The notes under the pieces: generated by a model
The model's input: only the letters and a program-made list of their open reading frames with translations
Database searches by the model: none
What the model was told of the DNA's origin: nothing
Part shown: positions 45,326 through 54,741 of the stretch, piece after piece
Layout of the letters: each line of letters opens with the position of its first letter
Position numbering within the stretch: the first letter of the stretch is position 1
Made by a program: the position numbers and the translations under genes
Assembly (NCBI RefSeq): GCF_036346855.1
Contig: NZ_CP107841.1
Span: 6,762,001 to 6,826,000, forward strand
DNA from: Streptomyces europaeiscabiei
Lineage (GTDB): Bacteria; Actinomycetota; Actinomycetes; Streptomycetales; Streptomycetaceae
Reading direction: 5' to 3'
DNA length: 64,000 nucleotides

Positions 45326-45367
45326 GAAAGAGGCGATGAGGGCCGCGAAGGCCGGCTAGGAAAGAGC
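45301..45367. repeat. 34-bp tandem duplication at the ppgK 3' end
   Basis: Bases 45301-45334 are repeated from 45335 with one substitution near the start (GATGCGGG becomes GATGAGGG). Each copy contains GCCGGCTAG, so the real stop is followed by a second, unused copy of the gene end. A slippage-type duplication without effect on the protein. Confidence 0.85.
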
Positions 45368-45419
45368 GGCCCGGGGGAGCGTGTCCGGAGCGGCGGGCCG
45401 GTGATCCCGGGGGACGCGC

Positions 45420-46166
45420 CTAGTGACCTCGCGGCGCGGCGCGGCGAGGCTGTGCCGGAGGCCTCGGTGTCCGGGGCCCGACCGGCCGGTGGCCGTACGG
45501 GGGCCGGGCCTGGCCATCGGAAGCCCGGACCTGGCCCTGCCCACCCTGCCCTCCGACCCGCGCCCGGCCCTCCCGGTCCGCCCGCTCCCTTTCCCGTTCG
45601 ACCGCCCGGGCCATCAGCCGGAGCTTGCGCACCGTCACGATGACCCCGGCGACGAGCGTGCCGCCGTACAGCCAGCCCGCCTGCATGGCGAGAGCGGTGA
45701 CCAGGGCCATCAGATGCCCGCCGAGGCCGCCCTCGCCCTCGGCGAGCAGCGGCAGACCGCACGCGAAGGCGATCGGCACGACGACGGGGGCGCTCGCCAG
45801 GTCACCACGCCGTACCCACACCGCGGTCAACGCGCTGACCAGCAGGAACAGCACCCCGTACAGAACGGGCGACGCGCCGAACACCAGCCGGTCGAGGCAG
45901 GCGAGCACGAACATCGACACCCCGCAGAACAACCCGCAGCCCAGGTCGGTGAGGCGTGGGTTCGGCATCCGGCGCACGGCCCGTGCGACGCTCCGCACGG
46001 CTTGGACCGGCGGCGGTACGGGCCCGCGCGCGACCGGAGCACGACGCGGCACGCTCGCGCCGGGAACCCGGCCCCCTCTGCCCGCCTGCGGGGGAAGGGG
46101 AGATGCGCCGCGCTGCGGCCCGGTCCGAGGGGGATGCGGGGGATGCGTCCTCTGCTGCTGCTCCAC
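45420..46166 (-). CDS. DUF6542-type membrane protein
   Basis: The protein has 248 residues from GTG 46166. A long basic, Pro-rich cytoplasmic N-terminus (1-68) leads to four membrane helices (about 70-190; PNPRLTDLGCGLFCGVSMFVLACLD starts the first). A second basic tail rich in Gly, Gln and Arg follows. The four-helix core fits the DUF6542 family of actinobacteria, of unknown function. Divergent from ychF and convergent with ppgK. Confidence 0.72.
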   Translation of the reverse strand: MEQQQRTHPPHPPRTGPQRGASPLPPQAGRGGRVPGASVPRRAPVARGPVPPPVQAVRSVARAVRRMPNPRLTDLGCGLFCGVSMFVLACLDRLVFGASPVLYGVLFLLVSALTAVWVRRGDLASAPVVVPIAFACGLPLLAEGEGGLGGHLMALVTALAMQAGWLYGGTLVAGVIVTVRKLRLMARAVERERERADREGRARVGGQGGQGQVRASDGQARPPYGHRPVGPRTPRPPAQPRRAAPRGH

Positions 46167-46392
46167 TCGACCAACTTAGGTCGGTTAATGTGCCGAATGG
46201 GTTCAGAGACACGCCGTTGAGCGGACCTTGGCCAAGCGTTCGATAGGTCGCCGGGCCGGGTGCCGGCACGCCGTAAACTGGGGGATCGGCCGGTCTTCCG
46301 GCCGCTGGGGCACGATCCGCCGGACAGGCCTCAGGCCCTGCCGCTCCAGCCCCCCGGCCGCCTGGCCCTCCTACATACGGGAAGTCGCAAAC

Positions 46393-47481
<1,089 letters not shown>

Positions 47482-47527
47482 CGGGTGACCCACAACCACG
47501 CCGCTGACCTTGCGAAGTACAGGTCAG

Positions 47528-47559
47528 CAGGGGCCTGACTCTTCGGGGTCGGGCCCCTG
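47528..47559. terminator. hairpin between ychF and the fxs locus
   Basis: CAGGGGCCTGAC (47528-47539) pairs with GTCGGGCCCCTG (47548-47559), with one mismatch and an 8-base loop. It lies between the convergent ychF gene and the last gene of the fxs locus and may end both transcripts. Confidence 0.7.
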
Positions 47560-47671
47560 GTTCTCCCGTGGTGGGATGCCTTCGACGACGCGGTACGGGA
47601 TGGTGGCGGCGGCATGCCGTTCGTGACGGGCGGGCAAGGGCACGGGGAAAGCCGGTGTCCTGCCCGCACGG

Positions 47672-49420
47672 TCACTCCCCTGCGCCCCAGTCCGCCAGCC
47701 GTCCGACGGCGAACGCGACGGCGTCAGCGAAGTCGAACAGGCGGCAGTGGGCATGACCGACCCGGCCGGAGCGCACCGCCCCGGTCGCCTCGAAGGCGGC
47801 CCCCACCGCTGCGAACGGGGAGGAGTCCAGGTGCATGTCGGCGCCTTCGGGCGGGGCCGCAAGACGGCTCGGGATGCGGTACTCCGCCAGGTGGAACGCG
47901 GTGCACACGTCGAAACCGATACCCATCAACAGCACCCGGGCGTCGAGCTTCTCCAGTCTGCCCAGCGGTGACTCCTCGCCCAGGGAGTGGTCGGAGGTGA
48001 TGAAGTCCGCCTGGGCGCCCAGCGCCGTGAAGGCACTCCGCGGATGAGCGCTGTGCAGGGCGGCGGGCCGGGCCCGTACCGTCTCGGCCAGGACACCGAC
48101 GCCGAAGCCCGGTGCGGCGTACGGGGCGGACGAGGGCGTCCGGGCGCGGGCGTCGTCGGGTGTCGGGGTGTACACCACGAGCGTCCCGTTGGGTCCGAGG
48201 ACTTCCGACAGTGCGCTCACCATGGTCTCCGCGCCGTTGGAGACGGGCCCGACAGTACTCAGGGCGGAGTGCACGAGGACGGTGTCTCCGGCCCGGAGCC
48301 CCAGTCCGCGAAGGTCATGGACGAGGTCCGCTCTGCCTCGCAGCGCCCCCGCAGGCGCGGGCCGACGACGCACGGCATCACGCAGCTCCGTCACGAACCG
48401 CTCGCCCGCGGGCAGGAGTTCGCCGCTTTCGAGCAGCGTGCGGGCGGCGGTGTCGGTGTGCTCGCGCCAGGTGTCGTACTCGCGTCGGGCGCGCTCGCCT
48501 CCCGTCCCGGAGGCGAGTTCGGTGCGCCAGAAGTCCGTCACGCCCAGATGCGCGTAGGTCCCCTGGAGCAGCGCTCCGGCGGGTCGCTGATCGGGCCGCC
48601 ACGGGGCGTGGTAGCGGGCGTCCGTCGGGGGGCCGTGCAGCGGCAACAGGTCGAGCAGGGCGCCGAGTTGGACGTGCAGAAACTCGTGCACGAGGGTCAG
48701 TGCGAGCAGCACCGGGTCGTCCGGGAGGGAGGCGGCGACGGCTCCGAAGGCGCGACGGGCCGCCGAACTCACCTCGGTGCCATCGGGGTTGGGGCGCAGC
48801 GGGACCACTGTGGTCAGGCCGGCGGCGATGGTCTGCGCGTGCCAGGGGTGCCGTCGCACGAGCACGGTCCAGGCGGCCCGCAGCGCCTGTGTCCACTCCT
48901 GTGCCTGCCCGGCGGTGAGCGGTTCGGTGAGTTCGTGACCGTGCGCCTCACGGAAGGGGCCGCGGTCGGCGAGCCGCAGTTCGAGTGGCGTGCCGTCACA
49001 GATGGCGTCGACGCGGTGCCATGCCCGCCGACCTGGATCGGCCGTCAGTTGTTCCAACCACCGCAGATCAGTGGGCAGTCCGCGATCCAGCGCGGTGAGA
49101 GCCCGGGTCAGTCCCTCGTCCAGGTAGGGGTGCAGCATGACCTCGTGCCATGCCGCGCGGTCCCGCCGGTTCAGTTCGACCAGGGCGCGGTACGCCGCTT
49201 CCGCGGTGGCCTCCTCCGGATGCCCGTCTGCCGCCCGGCGCAGGGCCCGCACCATCAGCATGCGTTTGCTCAGTTGCCCGTTCCGCAACAGGTCCACGGC
49301 GGTCGCACCGCCGCGGGCGCGGGCCAGGGCTCTGAAGACGAGGGCGGGCACGGTGTGCGGGACGAGATCCTGGCCGGGGCGTGGTGCGACGCCGGCCCCC
49401 TGCCCCGTCGCCGCTCTCAT
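47672..49420 (-). CDS. HExxH peptide-hydroxylase-like protein fused to AAC(3)-like domain
   Basis: The product has 582 residues from ATG 49420, overlapping the fxsB stop by four bases (ATGA). Residues 1-350 match the HExxH proteins that accompany FxSxx-COOH radical SAM systems (mod_HExxH type), with HEFLH at 245-249 in LVHEFLHVQLGALLDLLPL. Homologues are described as alpha-ketoglutarate/iron peptide beta-hydroxylases. Residues about 361-582 resemble aminoglycoside N3-acetyltransferase (VLVHSALSTVGPVSNG, SPLGRLEKLDARVLLMGIG, HLAEYRIPSR). In this context it more likely modifies the fxs peptide with an acetyl-CoA-type donor than confers resistance. Confidence 0.8.
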   Translation of the reverse strand: MRAATGQGAGVAPRPGQDLVPHTVPALVFRALARARGGATAVDLLRNGQLSKRMLMVRALRRAADGHPEEATAEAAYRALVELNRRDRAAWHEVMLHPYLDEGLTRALTALDRGLPTDLRWLEQLTADPGRRAWHRVDAICDGTPLELRLADRGPFREAHGHELTEPLTAGQAQEWTQALRAAWTVLVRRHPWHAQTIAAGLTTVVPLRPNPDGTEVSSAARRAFGAVAASLPDDPVLLALTLVHEFLHVQLGALLDLLPLHGPPTDARYHAPWRPDQRPAGALLQGTYAHLGVTDFWRTELASGTGGERARREYDTWREHTDTAARTLLESGELLPAGERFVTELRDAVRRRPAPAGALRGRADLVHDLRGLGLRAGDTVLVHSALSTVGPVSNGAETMVSALSEVLGPNGTLVVYTPTPDDARARTPSSAPYAAPGFGVGVLAETVRARPAALHSAHPRSAFTALGAQADFITSDHSLGEESPLGRLEKLDARVLLMGIGFDVCTAFHLAEYRIPSRLAAPPEGADMHLDSSPFAAVGAAFEATGAVRSGRVGHAHCRLFDFADAVAFAVGRLADWGAGE

Positions 49421-50679
49421 CGGGACGCCTTCCGGCGGGGCGCGGTCAGTGCGGCGACGTCCCGGCGCAGCCGGGCGCCGATGTGGTCGACCAGTACCGC
49501 CAGGTCGTCGCAGTACACGGAGGGAGCCGAGAAGACCGGGGTGGCTCCGGGCGAGTATCTGTGGGCGTACAGGCCGCCGCCGCACACGCGGGAGCGGGAG
49601 CAGGAGCGGCAGACCGGGCCGAGCCCGCCCAACCCGCGCTGCCGGGCGCGGAAGGCGGGATGCGCGGCGGCGTCGGCGAAGGTGTCGCGGAACACGTGCA
49701 ACCCGGTCTCGGGCGCCCCGGGGTAGCTCACCTTGAGCGAGTCGGCCTGCTCGATCGCCCCGTCGGTCTCCACGACGACGAGGTCGATGGGAGTGAGACC
49801 GACCACCTCGCTGCGGGCGGTACCGCCGAGCAGCAGCACCATGATCTCCTCGAACAGCCGGATGCCGGTCTCCCGGCTCGGGGCGCCGTACCAGCGGTCG
49901 AAGACCGTGCGCAGCCAGTCGGCGTACGGGGTGGCACGTGTGGTCGCGCCCGGTGCGGGTGGAGCCGAAGGCGGGGAGGTCCGTGCGGCGAGCCCGGGCG
50001 GCGGAGCCTGCCAGGTCCCGTGCGGGAGTAAGAGGTCCAGCCGGGGCGGAGCGAACCGCAGGAGCGCGTCGTATGTCTCCAGCGGGTCGGTGGTGGGGTC
50101 GATCACGCACAACAGGCCGGCGAACAGGTGTCGGTGGGCCGGGTTCGTCAGCAGTTCGAGCGCACGGGCGGTGGCGGCGTGACTGCCTCGCCCGTCGGCC
50201 CGCCTCCGGTGCCGGTCGTGCCCGGCCGGGGTGCCGTCCAGGCTCACCCCGATCCGGACCCCGTGACGGTCGAGAACGGGGAGCAGCCGCGGGTCCTCGG
50301 CGAGCCGGATGCCGTTGGTCTGCAGGGTGAAGCGAGGTGCGGCGATCCCGTCCAGGGCGTCCGTGACCGTCCCGAGGAGTGTTTCCAGGTGCTCCGATCC
50401 GACCAGCAGGGGCTCGCCGCCGTGCAGCACCACATGCACCTCGGACAGTCCGTGCTCCGCGGCGTGTTCGGCCATCAGTCGCGCCGCCCGCCGAACCGTC
50501 GCCGGAGCCATGCTCCTCGGGCGTTGCCGCCAGCTCTGGTCGGCCGCCTCGTACATGTAGCAGTACGTACAGGCCAGGTTGCACCGGCTGTGGATCTTCA
50601 GCAGGAACTGCCGGAAGGGCACGGACTCCGTCCCGCTGTCCGGCGCGGCGGGTGGGGTGTTGGTGGCGGACATCGGCAT
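49417..50679 (-). CDS. fxsB: FxsB family radical SAM/SPASM cyclophane-forming maturase
   Basis: The product has 420 residues. The SAM cluster motif is C33-NLA-C37-TY-C40 in KIHSRCNLACTYCYMYE. The radical SAM barrel contains HVVLHGGEPLLVG, LQTNGIRL and GVSLDGTPAGHDRHR. A C-terminal SPASM-type region has CRSCSRSRVCGGGLYAHRY, binding an auxiliary cluster. FxsB enzymes cross-link an aromatic ring carbon to the beta-carbon of a nearby residue in the FxsA C-terminal motif, forming a three-residue cyclophane. ATG 50679 or 50673 may be the start. It follows fxsT by 90 bases and couples to the HExxH fusion gene. Confidence 0.92.
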   Translation of the reverse strand: MPMSATNTPPAAPDSGTESVPFRQFLLKIHSRCNLACTYCYMYEAADQSWRQRPRSMAPATVRRAARLMAEHAAEHGLSEVHVVLHGGEPLLVGSEHLETLLGTVTDALDGIAAPRFTLQTNGIRLAEDPRLLPVLDRHGVRIGVSLDGTPAGHDRHRRRADGRGSHAATARALELLTNPAHRHLFAGLLCVIDPTTDPLETYDALLRFAPPRLDLLLPHGTWQAPPPGLAARTSPPSAPPAPGATTRATPYADWLRTVFDRWYGAPSRETGIRLFEEIMVLLLGGTARSEVVGLTPIDLVVVETDGAIEQADSLKVSYPGAPETGLHVFRDTFADAAAHPAFRARQRGLGGLGPVCRSCSRSRVCGGGLYAHRYSPGATPVFSAPSVYCDDLAVLVDHIGARLRRDVAALTAPRRKASR

Positions 50680-50769
50680 CGATCGCTCTGGTACGGCGGC
50701 GGAGGAAAGAGGCCATCATAGGTACCCCGTAGGCGCCGTGTGGCGCTTGAGGCGGATGACGTCCGCTGA

Positions 50770-53700
50770 TCAGGTAGTCGGTGGTTCAATGTCGGAGTCG
50801 AGTCGTTTTCCGGACAGTATCGTCCGGGTCGTGGGGTGTGCCTCGCCCAGCTTGTCACGGGCCCTGCGCGCCGCCTCCGCCTCCAACTGCCCTGCCTCCT
50901 CGGTACGGCCGATCGCCCGCAGGCTCAGGCCCAGGTTGGAGGTGATGCTGATGGCGTCGTAGTGGTCGGGGCCCAGCAGGTCGAGGAAGTACCGCCGCGC
51001 ACGCCGGTCCCACTCGACCGCCTCTTCCAGGTGGCCGGCCAGAGCGAGGTCGTTCGCGTGATTGATCATGCAGCTGAGGTTGTACGGGTGACTCTCCCCG
51101 ACGATCCGTGACATCTGGTGCAGAGCCTTGTGGGACAGCTCGCGTGCGGAGTCCGTACTGCCCGTCAACCGCCGGTAGACCGAGAGGTTGGTGGCACAGG
51201 CCAGCGTGACCGGATGTTCCGCGCCCAGGTAGGTGCTGTAGCGGTCCATCGCACGCTCGGCCAGCTGCCGTGCCCGCTGTGGCTCCCCGAGCGCCGCCAG
51301 GTCGCAGGCGAGACCGCAGGCCGCGGCGAGCGTGTCCGTGTGCTCCGTGCCGTGCGCCTCGACGTAACGGGAGTGGATGTCCTCGTCGATCTTTCTCGCC
51401 TGTTCGTAGTCACCGGCCCGGCGCAGGGCCACGGCGAGGTTGCGACGCGTCCTCAGCGTCTCCATATGGCTGTCCCCGAGGGTCTGTTCGTACCACTGGA
51501 CGGTGGTGCGCAGCAGCTCCAGGGCCTCCCTCAGACTCCCCGTCTCACGCAGATCCCGGGCGTAGTTGCTGGCGAACAGCAGGGAGTAGAAGTTGTCCCG
51601 GCCGCGCGCCTCGCTCTGCTGCCGGTAGGCGAGTTCGTGGAGATCCAGGGCGGCCCGGCGATCGCCCGCGAGGTACTCCGACATACCGAGGTTGTTGGTG
51701 TACATGAGGGTGCGCGGGTGGTCGTCACCCAGTGTCCGCAGGGCTCCGTCGAGGGTCTGGCGGTCGAGTTCCCGGGCTTCCAGGTAGCGGCCCAGCGCGC
51801 GTAGGTCGGCGGCGACGTTCCCGGCGGCCGCGAGCGTGTGCGCGTAGTCCGGGCCCTTGGTGCGGTGGAACCGCTCGAAGGTGTCCAGGTCGATCTCGTA
51901 CGCCTTCTCCAGCCGTCCCCTGGAGCGAAGCACGTTGCCCAGCTGGATGCGCAGCATCAGGGTCTGTGGGTCGTCGGCGCGTCCGATGCCGCAGTCCTGC
52001 CAGCGGGCCAGTGTCCGTTCCGCGAGCTCCTGACCGTCGGCGCGCAGGCCGCGTTTCCACAGGTAACGCACGGAATCGGTGACCCACTTGCGCACTTCGG
52101 GGTCCGAGCTCTCGGCGGCCAGGCTGGGTCGCAGATGGGGCAGGAGTTCCGCGTAGCGGTCCCAGTCCCCGGGGACGTCGGGGTCGCCCGGGTCCGCGTC
52201 CACCAGCGCGGCGTGCACGACACTGCGGGCCTGTGGTTTGCGCGCGTCGTCGACCTGGTCACGGATCACGGCCTGCACCAGCCGGTGCACCGTGAGGGTC
52301 GCGCTGCTCTGGTCGCTCTTGGCCAGGCCGAACCGGTTGATCGCGCGCACCAGTTGGGCCACCGCCATCTCGTCGCGCGGCTCCCCCGGAGGCAGGGTCA
52401 GCGCCTTGGTGACGGCCTTGCTGTAGAGGAGTCGCAACGGAATGGGGTCGGGTCCGAAGAAGGAGCAGATCTCCAGCATCTCGGCCGCCGCCTGGTTCAC
52501 CCGGCGCAGTTCGTCCACGGCCAGATGCCAGGTCGCCGCGGCGGAGTGGGGGTAGTCCCGCTCCGGTAACTGGGTCGTCTGCAACACCTCGGTGAGGCGG
52601 TCCTTGAGCAGCGCCAGATAGGTGGCCACCGGCATGCTGCTCTCGCTCAGCCAGACCGCGGCCTGGGCGACGGCCAGCGGCAGGTCGCCCAGTTCCCTGG
52701 CCACCTCCTCGGCGTCCGAGGCCGTGAGCCCGGTGTTGAGGCGGTGCAGCAGGTCGGTGCTCTCCTGACGCTGGAACACCTCGACCTCGACCAGTCCCGC
52801 GTCGTTCACCCAGGTGCGGTCGCGGGAGCTGAGGAGGACATGTCCGCCGGGCGGCCCGGTGGGGAGGAACTCCGCGAGCTGTTCGGGGCGCCCGGCGTTG
52901 TCATAGACCAGAAGCCAGCGGTCGAAGGGCTCGCCCCGTCGCAACGCCCTCAGCACCGACTCCGCGGTGCTCGCCATGTTCTCGCCGACCTCCAGGCCGA
53001 GGCGCGGCGCGAGGTCGGCGAGGGCCGGGCGGATCAGACCGGGTTGCGCGGCGGTGACCCACCAGACCACGTCATAGGCCGCTTTGAAGCGATGTGCATA
53101 CTCCTGGGCTATTTGCGTCTTCCCTACCCCGCCCAGCCCGTAGAGGACCTGTGTCGTGTTGCCGGAGGTGAAACCGTTGCGCAGCCGCTCCAGCAGAAAG
53201 CCCCGGCCGGTGAAGGAGACGTTCCTGGAAGGAACGCGCTGCACCGCGGGGGACGTACCGGGAAACGGCGGGGCGGGCGAGCCGGGAGTCGGTGCGACGC
53301 TGCCCGGGACGCGGGCACGGCGGACCGGGCCGACGACCGACAGCAGCTGGGTCTCCGCCTCCTCGGGGGAGCAGTGGGTGAGATCGGCGGCGAACCGTCC
53401 CCTGAAGGGGTCCCGGGCAGTGGTTTCGAACTCCTGTACGCGTACCGCCAGCAGCGACCTGTCGGCGCTCTCATGACCTCTCAGCTGCTTCCAGACGTCC
53501 TGGGCGCGCCGCTGCACCATGTACTCGGGGGAAAGCAGGGCGAGCAGCCGCCCGCGCCCCTTCAGGACGGGGGCGACCTCGGGCAGCGTCCCGGTGCCCG
53601 GTTCCGCCGTGCTGTGCAGCGAGACCTGGTATCCGATGCCCTCCAGCCGGGCCGCGATCCATTCCGCCCACATCCGGTCGGCCGAGGCGTAGCTGACGTG

Positions 53701-54741
53701 GATGCGCGGCCACGACGTTCTGGGGTCGAGGTAGGAGGCGCGCATCCGCTGCCGCTCCTCCTCCGGATGAGGGACGAGGGATCGCACCCGGCCCTCGGTG
53801 ATCCACGCGGTGAGCCGCTCGAAGGCCGCGAGCAGGTTGCCCGGCTGGGAGGGCCGGTCACGGACCGTGGTCGGTATCTCGGCGTAGGCGTAGTACTTCT
53901 TGTAGGGGATCTCGACCTCTCCCCAGTACTGGTCGTGCTCCGATTCGACCAGCCAGGACAGGAACGGGCCGAACTCGGCACGAGCCAGGTCCCGGCCCCA
54001 TTCGAGCAGCTCCTGTTCGCCGTCCTCGACGCGCATGGGGACGGGGAGGATGCGTACGGGGTGGCGCACCTCCGAGGCCACGGACTGCGCGACGTCCAGG
54101 CCGCCCTCGATGCTCTGGTGGTTCAGCACGAACCCGTCGACGAGGACGTCCGGCATCAAGGTGGTGCAGATCCCCGAGATGTCGCTGACGCCCGTGCGGC
54201 TGTCGATGAGGACGTAGTCGTACGAGGCCTTCATCTCCTCCCGCAGCGCCTGGAGGAAGGAGCCGCCGCCCAGACGTTCGTAGAACGCGCGCCAGTTGAA
54301 GCTGGTGACGTCCGCGGAGTACGAGGGGGACATCCGCCCGGCGGGCAGGAAGTCGAGTCGGCCGCCCGCGGGGAAGCGCAGGTCCAGGCCGGTGGTGCGA
54401 GGGCCGAGCCGTGCGTGGGAACGCAGTTCCTCGTCACTCATCACGCCGGCCTCGGGGCCCGGTTCCGTTGGCTCCCCGGGGCTTATCACCTGTCCGACGA
54501 AGGAGTTCACCATGTTGATCAGACCGTCGGTGTCCCGCAGCTTCGGGTCGAGGAGGAAGGGGCGCAGATACCGGTGCAGCCCGGGGGCCTCGAGGTCCCA
54601 GTCGACCAGCAGCACCCGCTTGCCGTTGCTGGCCATGATCCAACCGACGTTGACCAAGGCCATCGTGCGGCCTGTGCCACCTTTGTAGGAGTAGAAGGTG
54701 ACTATCCTGCCGGTGTCCTGAGCCTCGGCCTCAGCGCTCAT
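50770..54741 (-). CDS. fxsT: FxsT: MinD-like, TIR-like, NB-ARC and TPR multidomain protein
   Basis: The product has 1323 residues from ATG 54741, overlapping fxsC by 11 bases. Domains in order: a ParA/MinD ATPase with K20GGTGRT and VLLVDWDLEAPGLHRYL; a TIR-like fold (about 345-470, PRIHVSYASADRMWAEWIAARLEG); an NB-ARC STAND ATPase with Walker A GLGGVGKTQIA (about 530-541); and about ten TPR units (about 880-1300) including NNLGMSEYLAGDRRAALDLHELA. It matches the FxSxx-COOH system tetratricopeptide protein. The architecture is that of a regulatory or immune-type switch. Any frame extension right of 54741 belongs to fxsC antisense and is not used. Confidence 0.9.
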   Translation of the reverse strand: MSAEAEAQDTGRIVTFYSYKGGTGRTMALVNVGWIMASNGKRVLLVDWDLEAPGLHRYLRPFLLDPKLRDTDGLINMVNSFVGQVISPGEPTEPGPEAGVMSDEELRSHARLGPRTTGLDLRFPAGGRLDFLPAGRMSPSYSADVTSFNWRAFYERLGGGSFLQALREEMKASYDYVLIDSRTGVSDISGICTTLMPDVLVDGFVLNHQSIEGGLDVAQSVASEVRHPVRILPVPMRVEDGEQELLEWGRDLARAEFGPFLSWLVESEHDQYWGEVEIPYKKYYAYAEIPTTVRDRPSQPGNLLAAFERLTAWITEGRVRSLVPHPEEERQRMRASYLDPRTSWPRIHVSYASADRMWAEWIAARLEGIGYQVSLHSTAEPGTGTLPEVAPVLKGRGRLLALLSPEYMVQRRAQDVWKQLRGHESADRSLLAVRVQEFETTARDPFRGRFAADLTHCSPEEAETQLLSVVGPVRRARVPGSVAPTPGSPAPPFPGTSPAVQRVPSRNVSFTGRGFLLERLRNGFTSGNTTQVLYGLGGVGKTQIAQEYAHRFKAAYDVVWWVTAAQPGLIRPALADLAPRLGLEVGENMASTAESVLRALRRGEPFDRWLLVYDNAGRPEQLAEFLPTGPPGGHVLLSSRDRTWVNDAGLVEVEVFQRQESTDLLHRLNTGLTASDAEEVARELGDLPLAVAQAAVWLSESSMPVATYLALLKDRLTEVLQTTQLPERDYPHSAAATWHLAVDELRRVNQAAAEMLEICSFFGPDPIPLRLLYSKAVTKALTLPPGEPRDEMAVAQLVRAINRFGLAKSDQSSATLTVHRLVQAVIRDQVDDARKPQARSVVHAALVDADPGDPDVPGDWDRYAELLPHLRPSLAAESSDPEVRKWVTDSVRYLWKRGLRADGQELAERTLARWQDCGIGRADDPQTLMLRIQLGNVLRSRGRLEKAYEIDLDTFERFHRTKGPDYAHTLAAAGNVAADLRALGRYLEARELDRQTLDGALRTLGDDHPRTLMYTNNLGMSEYLAGDRRAALDLHELAYRQQSEARGRDNFYSLLFASNYARDLRETGSLREALELLRTTVQWYEQTLGDSHMETLRTRRNLAVALRRAGDYEQARKIDEDIHSRYVEAHGTEHTDTLAAACGLACDLAALGEPQRARQLAERAMDRYSTYLGAEHPVTLACATNLSVYRRLTGSTDSARELSHKALHQMSRIVGESHPYNLSCMINHANDLALAGHLEEAVEWDRRARRYFLDLLGPDHYDAISITSNLGLSLRAIGRTEEAGQLEAEAARRARDKLGEAHPTTRTILSGKRLDSDIEPPTT

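Noticed and set aside
47672..49420. AAC(3) domain as an aminoglycoside resistance gene
   Set aside because: It is fused to an HExxH domain and translationally coupled to fxsB, so a peptide-tailoring role is more likely; resistance was not called.
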